Shown piece by piece: positions 16,825-25,162 of a DNA stretch of 64,000 nucleotides. The stretch's first letter is position 1; every line of letters starts with the position of its first letter. The notes beneath the pieces are model-generated. The model saw only the letters and a program-made list of their open reading frames with translations. It ran no database searches and was not told the origin of the DNA. Source of the stretch: Comamonas fluminis (GTDB taxonomy: Bacteria; Pseudomonadota; Gammaproteobacteria; Burkholderiales; Burkholderiaceae_C); the NCBI RefSeq assembly GCF_019186805.1, contig NZ_CP066783.1, forward strand, positions 1,935,501 to 1,999,500, written 5' to 3'. The position numbers were made by a program, and so were the translations under genes.

Positions 16825-16932
16825 GCGTTGAATTCCTAACACCGGGCCACGGCCCAAACAGGTATTGTCTCTCATGCTTGGTGGCTGCCCGCATGTGGTT
16901 GTTGCGCAGGCAGGCATCAAAAAAGAGGGCGC

Positions 16933-19476
16933 ATGAAACACACAACAAGCTCTGGAAACTGGGTCCGCCGTGGTCTGCATGCGGTGGCTGCCGTCACGGC
17001 GCTGGCGTTGCTGGCGGGCGGCGCTGTCGCTGTCTATGGCGTGAGAGCGCAGCCCAAGCTCGATGTCAAGCTGACTCTGGTGGGCTTGCAAAAGACGGTG
17101 CTGGTGCGGCGCGATGCGGCCGATATCACCCATATCAGTGCGGCTTCGCCTCAGGATGCCTGGCGGGCGCTGGGCTTTGTTCATGCGCAGGAGCGAGGCT
17201 GGCAGCTGGAGTTCAACCGCCGCCTGATGCGGGGGCGGCTTTCCGAGATTCTGGGGCCCGCCACACTGGAGCTGGACAAGCTCATGCGGGCGCTGGACAT
17301 TCATGGCGCGGCGCGCCGCCAGTATCAGGCCATGCCAGCTGCGGTGAAAGAAGCCCTGATGGCCTACAGCCAGGGGATTGCAGCTTTCTACGCCCGCCCA
17401 TCACAGGCCACGGCCCCCGAATTTTTGCTGCTTGGCGCAAAGGCGGGTGGCGACAAAGGCCAGCCCTGGGCGCCTGAGGACACCGTGGGCTGGGCGCTGA
17501 TGATGGCGCTGGATCTTGGGGGCAACTGGGGCAATGAGTTTGCCCGCCTCAATTTGCTGCAGACCCTGAGCACCGAGCAACTGTGGCAACTGATGCCAGC
17601 CTATCCGGGCGAGCAGCCCGCCACTAGCGTTGATCTGGCCGCGCTGTACAGGCAACTGGGCGTGTATCGCTCGGCGGATGATGCACCGAAAATCAGCCAG
17701 CCTGCGAAGTTGATGGAATCCGCGCTTCAGCAATGGGCCGCAGCCACGGTGCGCGATATGGGCAGCAACGATGGTCTGGGCAGCAACAACTGGGTGGTGG
17801 CGGGCAGCAAGACCCGCAGCGGCAAACCTTTGCTGGCCAATGACCCCCATCTGGGCCTGAGCGCGCCAGCCATCTGGTACTTTGCCCATCTGCAGGCTCC
17901 AGAAGGTAAAGCAGCCGATGGCACCAGTCTGAGCGCCATGGATGTGGTGGGTGCCACCTTGCCCGGCATGCCTTTTGTGGTGCTGGGCCGCACGGCCGAG
18001 GTGGCCTGGGGCTTTACCAATACCAACCCCGATGTGCAGGACCTGTATCTGGAGCAGATCAACCCGGCAGACAGCAGCCAGTACCGCACGCCCACGGGCT
18101 GGGAAAAGTTTGGCGTGCGCGAGGAAATCTTCAGGATCAAGGGCCAGTCCGATCAAAAAATCACGCTGCGCAGCACGCGCCATGGCCCGGTGCTCAGCGA
18201 TGCGCAGGCGCAATACGGGCAGGTGATTGATCGCAGCCGCTATGCGCTGGCCCTGCGCTGGGCGGCGCTGGATACGGATAACCGCACGGTGGAGGCGGGC
18301 CTCAAGGCCAATGGTGCGCGCACGGTGCAGCAGCTGTTCGAGGCGTTTTCGGGCTACCACTCGCCCATGCAGAGCATTGTGGCGGCAGATGTGCATGGCG
18401 CCACAGGCTTCAAGGCCGCAGGCAAGGTGCCGGTGCGCGCCGCCGACAATGATCTGCGCGGCGTGGCCCCCGCACCGGGCTGGGAGGCCCGCTACGACTG
18501 GCAGGGCTGGCTGAGCTACGAGCAGACACCGCAGGATGATGGCGCGGCACGCGGCTTTGTGGCCACGGCCAACCAGCGCGTGACGGCGCCCGGTTACGCA
18601 CATTTTCTGACCCAGGACTGGAGCCTGCCTTACCGCCACCAGCGCATAGAGCAGTTGCTGAACGCAAGCGACCAGCATGATGCGGCCAGCATGGCCGCCA
18701 TTCAGAACGATGTGCAGTCGCTGGCCACACAGGCTTTGCTGCCGGCGCTGCGCAAGGCGCAATCCTCGCATCCACTGGCGGCCCGGGCGCTGCAGCTGAT
18801 GGCAGGGTTTGACGGCAAGATGGACAAAAATCTGCCACAGCCGCTGATTTTTTCGGTCTGGGTGGATGAGCTGACGCGGGGCATTGTCATTCCCCGCATT
18901 GGCGAGCAGCGCTTTTTGATGACCTATGGCAAGCGCGACTTCCGCGCCGGTGTTGAAGGCATTCTGGCGCGCAATGATGCGGGATGGTGTGCGCCCAAAA
19001 CATGCGATCAGCAAGTGGCTGATGCGCTGACTCGCACGCTGGACAAGCTGCAGGCCGCCTATGGCAGCCGTCTGCAAAACTGGCGCTGGGGTGACGCCCA
19101 TCCTGCACTGAGCGCACATCGCCCCTTTGGTGCCGTTGCTGCGTTGGCTCCTATCTTCAACGTGAGCGTGGCGGCCAGCGGTGACAACTACACGGTCAAC
19201 GTCGGCCAGTACAACCCCAACCCCGTGCCCGCAGATGCCCGGGGGGCGCTGGGCGGGCGTTTTGTGGACCGCCATGCACCATCGCTGCGCGCCATTTATG
19301 ACCTGAACGATCTGGAGTCCTCGCGCTTTATCTACCAGACGGGGCAAAGCGGGCTGGCCCTGTCGGGCCGTTATGGCGATATGCGCGATGAGTGGGCCAG
19401 CGGCCGCTATCGCCCGCTGCAGATGCAGCCAGGCCGCTTTACCCATGTGCTGGCGTTGCAGCCCAGTGCACGTTGA
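16933..19476 (+). CDS. Penicillin acylase family Ntn-hydrolase (possible acyl-homoserine-lactone acylase)
   Basis: The 847-residue precursor has an N-terminal hydrophobic export segment (about 15-35), an alpha-chain region with LGFVHAQERGWQLEFNRR, a linker, and the self-cleavage site at GSNNW, where Ser284 becomes the N-terminal nucleophile of the beta chain. The block GKPLLANDPHLGLSAP directly after is the family hallmark. Such enzymes act in the periplasm on amide-linked acyl groups: penicillin G, aculeacin or acyl-homoserine lactones. Substrate cannot be fixed from sequence. The start follows GAGGGCGC, a modest ribosome binding site. It stands alone between unrelated genes. Confidence 0.92.
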   Translation: MKHTTSSGNWVRRGLHAVAAVTALALLAGGAVAVYGVRAQPKLDVKLTLVGLQKTVLVRRDAADITHISAASPQDAWRALGFVHAQERGWQLEFNRRLMRGRLSEILGPATLELDKLMRALDIHGAARRQYQAMPAAVKEALMAYSQGIAAFYARPSQATAPEFLLLGAKAGGDKGQPWAPEDTVGWALMMALDLGGNWGNEFARLNLLQTLSTEQLWQLMPAYPGEQPATSVDLAALYRQLGVYRSADDAPKISQPAKLMESALQQWAAATVRDMGSNDGLGSNNWVVAGSKTRSGKPLLANDPHLGLSAPAIWYFAHLQAPEGKAADGTSLSAMDVVGATLPGMPFVVLGRTAEVAWGFTNTNPDVQDLYLEQINPADSSQYRTPTGWEKFGVREEIFRIKGQSDQKITLRSTRHGPVLSDAQAQYGQVIDRSRYALALRWAALDTDNRTVEAGLKANGARTVQQLFEAFSGYHSPMQSIVAADVHGATGFKAAGKVPVRAADNDLRGVAPAPGWEARYDWQGWLSYEQTPQDDGAARGFVATANQRVTAPGYAHFLTQDWSLPYRHQRIEQLLNASDQHDAASMAAIQNDVQSLATQALLPALRKAQSSHPLAARALQLMAGFDGKMDKNLPQPLIFSVWVDELTRGIVIPRIGEQRFLMTYGKRDFRAGVEGILARNDAGWCAPKTCDQQVADALTRTLDKLQAAYGSRLQNWRWGDAHPALSAHRPFGAVAALAPIFNVSVAASGDNYTVNVGQYNPNPVPADARGALGGRFVDRHAPSLRAIYDLNDLESSRFIYQTGQSGLALSGRYGDMRDEWASGRYRPLQMQPGRFTHVLALQPSAR

Positions 19477-19503
19477 CGATGAGGTGTGTCTGGTACCTGC
19501 TTT

Positions 19504-19560
19504 TAAATTGATAGCTGAAAGCGCTTTAGGGATAGGCGCTTTGGGCTAAAAATTTAAAAA
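19504..19560. repeat. AGCGC repeat, diverged copy
   Basis: Contains AATTGATAGCTGAAAGCGCT, then TAGGGATAGGCGCT and an AT-rich right end. It lies between convergent genes and could also act as a weak terminator. Confidence 0.6.
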
Positions 19561-19565
19561 TACTC

Positions 19566-20531
19566 TCAGGCGCCGCAGAAGTTCTCAATCAGCCGGGCCA
19601 CATCCTCGGGCTGGTCGTGGTGCAGCATATGGCCTGCGTCCTGCACCACGGCCACTTCGCACCGCGGGATGTGCTTGAGGCGGTCGTGATACTGCTCCAG
19701 CGTATAGCGGCCCTTGTACCAGCCGCCCAGACTGTCGTCAGAAGCCTCTACCGACAATGTGGGCGCGGTGATGGCTGCCAGGCAGGCAATGGCTTCATCG
19801 GCACGGTACACATAGGGGTTGACCACTTTGTGCGAGGCATCGCCCAGAATATGCCAGCGGCCTTGCGCATCAGGGGCGGCCCAGTGGTGGGCCAGCCACA
19901 GGGCCTTGTCACGCGGCAGGCGGTGGTTGGTTTTTTGCAGGCGGTCGGCCACGGCTTCCACGCTGGCGTAAGGCGCCAGCGCCATCCCGCCAGCGCGCTG
20001 TTCACGCAGTTCATCCATCCACTGCGACAGGCGCTTTGGTGCTTGTTTGGCCGGGGTTTCAGGCATGCCAAAGCCTTCCAGATTCACAAAGCGGCGAATG
20101 CGTGCGGCTCTGGCTCCCGCATACCAGCAGGAGACATTGCCACCCATGCTGTGGCCGACAAGATCGACGGGGGCATCGGGCGAGAGCTGCTCCAGCAGCA
20201 TGTCCAGATCGGCCAGATAGTCGGTGAAGTAATAGCTGTCGCAGGGGGCAGCCGGGCGGCTCAGGCCAAAGCCGCGCCAGTCGTGGGCCACGATGCGGCG
20301 GCCCTGTACAAAGGCCTGGCTGAAGGCATCCACCACAAATTGCCAGGAGGCGGCCACGTCCATCCAGCCATGGGCCAGCACCAGCACAGGCAGGTCGGGG
20401 TTGAGCTGTTCAGGCTCCCAGCTGCGCAGGTGGTATTGCATATTGCGCACTGGCAGCATCTGAGACTGCCAGTGGCGCTGCGGCTGATAGGGGGATGCGC
20501 TGGTCTGCAGGGAGGGGGTGTGGTCGCTCAT
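19566..20531 (-). CDS. Alpha/beta hydrolase
   Basis: The start at 20531 (MSDHTPS) follows GGAGACACC and gives 321 residues; the longer frame upstream lacks support. The fold is clear: LVLAHGWMDVAASW (oxyanion), HDWRGFGLS, nucleophile elbow GHSMGG, an acid in the SVEASDDSLGG region and DAGHMLHHDQPE with the catalytic His. It resembles the epoxide-hydrolase/haloperoxidase-like branch with Ser nucleophile, so an esterase or lipase-like role is more likely than epoxide hydrolysis. No signal peptide. It is divergent from the tas gene, with 134 bases of shared promoter DNA. Confidence 0.88.
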   Translation of the reverse strand: MSDHTPSLQTSASPYQPQRHWQSQMLPVRNMQYHLRSWEPEQLNPDLPVLVLAHGWMDVAASWQFVVDAFSQAFVQGRRIVAHDWRGFGLSRPAAPCDSYYFTDYLADLDMLLEQLSPDAPVDLVGHSMGGNVSCWYAGARAARIRRFVNLEGFGMPETPAKQAPKRLSQWMDELREQRAGGMALAPYASVEAVADRLQKTNHRLPRDKALWLAHHWAAPDAQGRWHILGDASHKVVNPYVYRADEAIACLAAITAPTLSVEASDDSLGGWYKGRYTLEQYHDRLKHIPRCEVAVVQDAGHMLHHDQPEDVARLIENFCGA

Positions 20532-20665
20532 GGTGTCTCCGTTTGCCTTCATTATTGCGGCAGCGGCATGCAGCGCCGTCCTGCGCGAGACAGATGACGC
20601 CCCCGCGCCTTCAAACACCGCGTGCAGCACATGGTTTTGGGGGCTCAGGCCATAAACTGGAGGCC

Positions 20666-21760
20666 ATGACCTCTGTTGCTTCTTCCGCCCGCCTTTCCAT
20701 GAACCCCGTTGCTCTGGGCCAGAGCGATCTGCGTGTCAGCCCCATCTGTCTGGGCACCATGACGTTTGGCGAACAGGTCGATGAGGCCGAAGCCCATCGC
20801 ATCATGGACCGCGCGGTGGAGCGGGGTGTGGACTTCTTCGACACGGCAGAGATGTACGCCGTGCCCGCCCGCGAAGCCACATTTGGCGCGACCGAAACCA
20901 TCATCGGCAACTGGCTCAAGGCCCGCCCTGGCATGCGTGACCAGATCACGCTGGCCAGCAAGGTGGCAGGCCCGTCGCGCGGCATGCCCTGGATTCGTGC
21001 CAATGCAGGCATGTCGGCCCAGGATATGGTTCAGTCCTGCGACGCAAGCCTCAAGCGCCTGCAGACCGAGGTCATTGACCTCTACCAGATTCATTGGCCA
21101 GAGCGTCATGTGCCTGCTTTCGGCAGCATGTACTACGACCCGAAAAAAGAGCACTCGCTCACGCCTATTCACGAACAGTTGCAGGCGCTGGCAGGTCTGG
21201 TCAGGCAGGGCAAGATTCGCCACATTGGGCTGTCCAACGAAACGCCTTATGGCGTGCATGAATTTGTGCGCCTGGCCGAGCAGCACGGCCTGCCGCGTGT
21301 GGCAAGCACCCAGAACCCGTACTGTCTGGTCAACCGCAGCTATGAAAATGCGCTGGATGAGACCTGCCAGCGGCTGGACGTGTCTTTGCTGGCCTACTCC
21401 CCGCTGGCCTTTGGCCTGCTGACGGGCAAGTTCGACCAGTTCGCGCCGACCGAGGCGGGCGCGCCCAAGGACTCGCGCATCGGGCGCTATGAATCGGTGC
21501 AAAAGCAGCGCTGGGGCCGCCCGGATGCGCTGGCTGCCGCACGCCGCTACAACGCGCTGGCGCGCCAGCATGGCATGACGCCGGTGCAGATGGCGCTGGC
21601 GTTTTGCTACACCAAATGGCAGGTGGCCAGCACCATCATCGGCGTGACTTCAGCGGCGCAGCTCGATGAAGACCTCAATGCCTGGGGAACCGAACTCAGC
21701 CCTGAGTTGCTGACCGAGATTGACAAGATCCGCTGGGAAATGCGCGACCCTGCGGTTTGA
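20666..21760 (+). CDS. tas: Aldo/keto reductase, Tas family
   Basis: The 364-residue protein matches E. coli Tas closely in layout: CLGTMTFGEQVDEAEAHRIM, FFDTAEMYAVP (with the catalytic Asp and Tyr), IIGNWLKARP, the catalytic Lys in ASKVAGPSRG, LYQIHWPER (His) and STIIGVTS near the end. Tas is an NADP-dependent reductase found as a suppressor of tyrosine auxotrophy under starvation; its natural substrate is uncertain. The start at 20666 follows GGAGGCC; a second ATG at 20699 is closer to the E. coli N-terminus and possible. Its own promoter must lie in the divergent region. Confidence 0.92.
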   Translation: MTSVASSARLSMNPVALGQSDLRVSPICLGTMTFGEQVDEAEAHRIMDRAVERGVDFFDTAEMYAVPAREATFGATETIIGNWLKARPGMRDQITLASKVAGPSRGMPWIRANAGMSAQDMVQSCDASLKRLQTEVIDLYQIHWPERHVPAFGSMYYDPKKEHSLTPIHEQLQALAGLVRQGKIRHIGLSNETPYGVHEFVRLAEQHGLPRVASTQNPYCLVNRSYENALDETCQRLDVSLLAYSPLAFGLLTGKFDQFAPTEAGAPKDSRIGRYESVQKQRWGRPDALAAARRYNALARQHGMTPVQMALAFCYTKWQVASTIIGVTSAAQLDEDLNAWGTELSPELLTEIDKIRWEMRDPAV

Positions 21761-21766
21761 TGCTGT

Positions 21767-21813
21767 AATTGGCCTCTAGCGTATATCAGTCATGCGCTAG
21801 CAGCTATCAAAAT
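21767..21813. repeat. AGCGC repeat, well-conserved inverted copy
   Basis: On the minus strand it reads ATTTTGATAGCTGCTAGCGC, then ATGACTGATATACGCTAGAG and GCCAATT. It nearly defines the consensus. It sits just upstream of the ybaK start. Confidence 0.75.
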
Positions 21814-21819
21814 AGAACC

Positions 21820-22320
21820 ATGGCAAAAAAAGACAAAAGCGCCCATGTGAGCGAGACACCGGCCACGCAGATGCTCAAGGCTCACAAGGTGGAATTTACC
21901 GAGCACCCTTATGAGTATGTGGAGCATGGCGGTACCGAGGAATCTGCCCGGCAGCTGGGGCTGGATGAGCACGCAGTCGTCAAGACGCTGGTCATGCAGG
22001 ATCAGGATGCCAAGCCGCTGATCGTGCTCATGCACGGCGACTGCAAGGTGTCCACCAAGAATCTGGCCCGCCAGATTGGCGCCAAAAGTGTGGAGCCCTG
22101 CAAGCCCGAAGTGGCCAACCGCCACAGCGGCTATCTGGTGGGCGGCACTTCGCCGTTTGGCACCAAGCGCGACATGCCTGTCTATATAGAGGACACGATT
22201 CTGGAGTTGCCGCGCATTGCCATCAACGGCGGCCGGCGCGGCTATCTGGTGCAACTGGCTCCCAAGGTTTGTACTGATCTGCTCAATGCCCAGCCCGTGC
22301 ATTGCGCGCTGGCAGAATAG
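21820..22320 (+). CDS. ybaK: Cys-tRNA(Pro)/Cys-tRNA(Cys) deacylase YbaK
   Basis: The chosen ATG (21820) gives 166 residues with the YbaK/EbsC trans-editing fold: EHPYEYVEHGG, DEHAVVKTLVMQ with the conserved Lys, LIVLMHGDCKVSTKNLAR, GYLVGGTSPFGTK and INGGRRGYLVQL. YbaK hydrolyses Cys-tRNA(Pro) formed by prolyl-tRNA synthetase. An in-frame ATG at 21769 would start inside the repeat and is rejected. The gene stands between tas and plsY in the same direction, with the repeat on its 5' side, so it may have its own promoter. Confidence 0.92.
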   Translation: MAKKDKSAHVSETPATQMLKAHKVEFTEHPYEYVEHGGTEESARQLGLDEHAVVKTLVMQDQDAKPLIVLMHGDCKVSTKNLARQIGAKSVEPCKPEVANRHSGYLVGGTSPFGTKRDMPVYIEDTILELPRIAINGGRRGYLVQLAPKVCTDLLNAQPVHCALAE

Positions 22321-22406
22321 GGACCTAGCCTGCCGGGGCGTGTGAGACGCCTGGCGGGAAAAGCTCAAACAACAATAAGGGCCAGTTTCTGGCCGAGGAA
22401 TTCCTT

Positions 22407-23093
22407 TTGAACGCCCTCTATCCTGTGATTGCCGTCGTGGCGGCCTATCTGATCGGTTCTCTGTCTTTCGCCGTCATCGTCAGCCGCGTCATGGGCCTGA
22501 ATGACCCGCGTACCTATGGCAGCGGCAACCCTGGCGCGACCAATGTGCTGCGCTCTGGCAGCAAGGCGGCAGCGGCTGTCACGCTGCTGCTGGACGCACT
22601 CAAGGGTCTGGTGCCCGTGCTGCTGGTCAAGCTCTTTGGCGAGCATTTCGGCCTGGGTGACAGCACGCTGGCGCTGGTGGCGCTGGCCGCGTTTCTGGGT
22701 CACTTGTATCCCGTTTTCTTCGGTTTCCAGGGCGGCAAAGGCGTGGCCACCGCACTGGGCGTGCTGCTGGGCATCAGTGGCTGGCTGGGTCTGGCGACAG
22801 CGCTGACATGGCTGCTGATTGCCGTGTTTTTCCGCTATTCGTCGCTGGCTGCGCTGGTGGCTTCGATTTTTGCCCCTGTGTATTACGTGCTTTGCAGCGG
22901 CATTGTGTGGAACGCTGAAACGCCAATTACCGTGGCCATTGTCGTGATGGCCATGCTGCTGATCTGGCGTCACCGCGAGAACATTCAGCGACTGATGGCG
23001 GGCAAGGAGTCCAAGCTGGGTCAGAAAAAGGCCGATGCGGGTAAACCTGCAGCCCCTGCCGAGCGAAATGCAAGCAAGGGTAAGCGTCGCTGA
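22407..23093 (+). CDS. plsY: Glycerol-3-phosphate acyltransferase PlsY
   Basis: The 228-residue integral membrane protein holds the PlsY motifs: [29 protein letters not shown] (phosphate-binding loop), [20 protein letters not shown] (active site) and several hydrophobic helices. It transfers acyl from acyl-phosphate to glycerol-3-phosphate at the inner membrane, the first step of phospholipid synthesis with PlsX. The start is TTG at 22407, five to six bases behind a good GAGGAA; no better ATG exists. A polar Lys/Ala-rich C-terminal tail of ~35 residues extends past the usual end. Confidence 0.93.
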   Translation: MNALYPVIAVVAAYLIGSLSFAVIVSRVMGLNDPRTYGSGNPGATNVLRSGSKAAAAVTLLLDALKGLVPVLLVKLFGEHFGLGDSTLALVALAAFLGHLYPVFFGFQGGKGVATALGVLLGISGWLGLATALTWLLIAVFFRYSSLAALVASIFAPVYYVLCSGIVWNAETPITVAIVVMAMLLIWRHRENIQRLMAGKESKLGQKKADAGKPAAPAERNASKGKRR

Positions 23094-23225
23094 GCCCAAG
23101 CCTTGGGCGAGGGACTGCATGTAATACTCGGCATCACAGTCCTCTTGCACAGGGCTTGTGATGTTTTTTCACTCCATCCCCATTTCAGTCAACGCTTTAA
23201 GCTCTCAATAAAATAGCAAAACAGT

Positions 23226-24752
23226 ATGGCCTCCAGCCCATCGCAGCGTGATTACAGCGCTCCCTGTCCTGGTTGTGGTGCACCGGTCCATTTCAGCAGT
23301 GCGCAGGCCAGCTTTGCCGTCTGCGAGTTTTGCCGCAGCACCGTGGTGCGTGATGGGGAAGTGCTCAGGCGCATTGGCTCCATGGCCGAAGTGTTTGAGG
23401 ACTACAGCCCGCTGCGCATAGGCGCCTCGGGCATGTTCAAGCGTGACGGCAAGCCCGAACCCTTTACCCTGGTGGGCCGCGCCCAGTACAAAAGCGGTGC
23501 GGGCAACTGGTCCGAATGGATTGCCACTCTCAGCAATGGAGAGCTGGCCTATCTGAGCGAAGACAACGGCAGCTTCATCTTTGCGCTGCCCTGGACTCCT
23601 CCGGGCTGGGATGTCAAAGCCTTCTCACCCCAGCAGTGGCGCATGGGGCGCGAAGTTGCCGCAGGCGCAGACTCTTTCACCGTCACCAGCATTCAGGATG
23701 CGCAGCTGATGGCCGCGCAGGGAGAGCTGTCACAACTGCCAGAGCTGGGCAAAAGCTTCAAGCTGGTGGAGCTGCGCAACGACAAAAACCAGATTCTGTC
23801 GCTGGACTTCAGCGGCAAGCAGCCCAGTTTTACGCTGGGCGTGCCGGTGCAGCTGGAAGGCCTGCAGATGCAGGGGCTGCGCGATGCGGCCACCAAGAAG
23901 GAGGAGGGCCGTCACTTCAACTGTCCCAAGTGCGGTGCCGTGGTGCCGGTGCGTTTTGACAGCACCAAGGCCCTGAGCTGCCCGAGCTGCGGCAGCCTGA
24001 TTGATATGTCTAAGGGCATGGGCAGCGAGCTGAGCTTTGCCGAGCAGCGCCGCAAGGTGCGGCCGCTGATTCCCATGGGCACCGAGGGCACGCTGGATGG
24101 CCTGAAATGGCAGGTGGTGGGCTTTCAGCGCCGCGAAGGCCGAGGACTGGGCGAGGATGAGGACGACAGCTTTGTCTGGGACGAGTACCTGCTCTATAAC
24201 AAAAAGGCGGGCTTTTCCTTCATCGTGGATTCAGAGGACGGCTGGAGCACGGCCCGCGTGGTCAGCGGTGCCCCCAAGCTTTCCAAGAATGGCGGCACGG
24301 CGACCTATCTGCAGCGCAAATATCAGCGCGACTATGCCTATCTGGCCGAGACGCAGTACGCCGAGGGCGAGTTTTACTGGCCTGTCTTCAAGGGGCAGAA
24401 ATCCAGCAATGTGGACTACGCCGATAGCGGCAAACAGTCCACACTGGCAATGGAGACGGCCAGCAACGAAACGACCTGGACCCATGGGCGGCGTGTGTCG
24501 GCAGATAGCATCAGCCTGGCGTTTGGCGTGGGCAAGCTCAAGGACCGCTCTCAGGTCGGCCCGGTCAGCGGCAGCGGCTTCAGCTGGGGCACGATTGTGT
24601 TCTGGCTGTGTGTGCTGCTGTTCCTGTCGCCCTTGCTGCGTGCCTGCATATCCAGCTCCAATTGCGACCCGCGCACCGACCCCGATTGCAGCTATAGCCG
24701 CTCCAGCAGCGGCTCCTATGGCGGCTATACCTCTGGCGGAAGCCACAAATAA
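23226..24752 (+). CDS. DUF4178 protein with two zinc ribbons and C-terminal membrane anchor
   Basis: The 508-residue protein starts with a zinc ribbon (Cys14, Cys17, Cys33, Cys36), followed by a DUF4178 beta-rich domain (LRIGASGMFKRDGKPEPFTLVG, then ELAYLSEDNGSFIFA). A second ribbon (CPKCG and CPSCG near residues 233-257) and a second DUF4178 unit (LDGLKWQVVGFQRRE, then EYLLYNKKAGFSFIV) come next. One hydrophobic helix near residue 460 and a Ser/Gly/Tyr-rich tail end it. Function is unknown. It opens a set with DUF350, a membrane SpeE-like protein and a flavoenzyme, which suggests a role in a polyamine-linked or envelope-stress system. Confidence 0.85.
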   Translation: MASSPSQRDYSAPCPGCGAPVHFSSAQASFAVCEFCRSTVVRDGEVLRRIGSMAEVFEDYSPLRIGASGMFKRDGKPEPFTLVGRAQYKSGAGNWSEWIATLSNGELAYLSEDNGSFIFALPWTPPGWDVKAFSPQQWRMGREVAAGADSFTVTSIQDAQLMAAQGELSQLPELGKSFKLVELRNDKNQILSLDFSGKQPSFTLGVPVQLEGLQMQGLRDAATKKEEGRHFNCPKCGAVVPVRFDSTKALSCPSCGSLIDMSKGMGSELSFAEQRRKVRPLIPMGTEGTLDGLKWQVVGFQRREGRGLGEDEDDSFVWDEYLLYNKKAGFSFIVDSEDGWSTARVVSGAPKLSKNGGTATYLQRKYQRDYAYLAETQYAEGEFYWPVFKGQKSSNVDYADSGKQSTLAMETASNETTWTHGRRVSADSISLAFGVGKLKDRSQVGPVSGSGFSWGTIVFWLCVLLFLSPLLRACISSSNCDPRTDPDCSYSRSSSGSYGGYTSGGSHK

Positions 24753-24782
24753 CGACCTGTATCTCATCAGAGGAGAGAGATT

Positions 24783-24998
24783 ATGTTTGCCTGGTTCAAC
24801 CCCCAGAATTTCTTTGGCTCCATCATTTACGCGCTGGTGGGCGTAGTGGTGTTCTGGCTGTGTTTCATCATCATCGACAAGATCACCCCCGTGGATATGT
24901 GGGCCGAGATTGTGGAAAAGCACAACAAGGCGCTGGCCATGGTGGTGGCTGCCATGTGTCTGGGCATCAGCATCATTGTGGCGGCGGCGATTCATTGA
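24783..24998 (+). CDS. DUF350 family small membrane protein
   Basis: The 71-residue protein is two hydrophobic helices (FGSIIYALVGVVVFWLCF and ALAMVVAAMCLGISIIVAA) joined by a charged loop, the unit repeated in DUF350/YjfL proteins. It lies 30 bases after the DUF4178 gene, behind AGAGGAGAG, so it is surely co-transcribed. E. coli yjfL is in an operon with glutathionylspermidine-synthase-like YjfC; here the neighbour is a SpeE-like protein, again a polyamine link. Biochemical function is unknown. Confidence 0.85.
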   Translation: MFAWFNPQNFFGSIIYALVGVVVFWLCFIIIDKITPVDMWAEIVEKHNKALAMVVAAMCLGISIIVAAAIH

Positions 24999-25000
24999 GG

Positions 25001-25130
25001 CACCCCCTGAGCGGCTTTGCCGCTTCCCCCTAGCCGGGCGCCCCTCTCTGCTTCGCGGAGGGGGACGACAGCTTTGCTGCGCGGCGGTGCTTGCTCGCTG
25101 CCTCTGAGTTGGGGTGTGCCAGTTTTGAGG
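25001..25130. repeat. GC-rich palindromic repeat (CCCCCTGAGC family)
   Basis: The segment starts CCCCCTGAGCGGCTTTGCCG, continues CTTCCCCCT, has a CCTCTCTGCTTCGCGGAGGG hairpin and the end GGGGACGAC, then TTTGCTGCGCGGCGG. A related copy lies at 30150-30233 on the other strand. It separates the DUF350 and SpeE-like genes. Confidence 0.65.
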
Positions 25131-25162
25131 GGGTGGCACGTTTTTGAAAACAAGGCGGATAG

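Noticed and set aside
16825..17304. Long N-terminal extension of the minus-strand gene at 16444
   Set aside because: It would overlap the start of the penicillin acylase gene and its promoter; the ATG at 16824 gives a compact protein.
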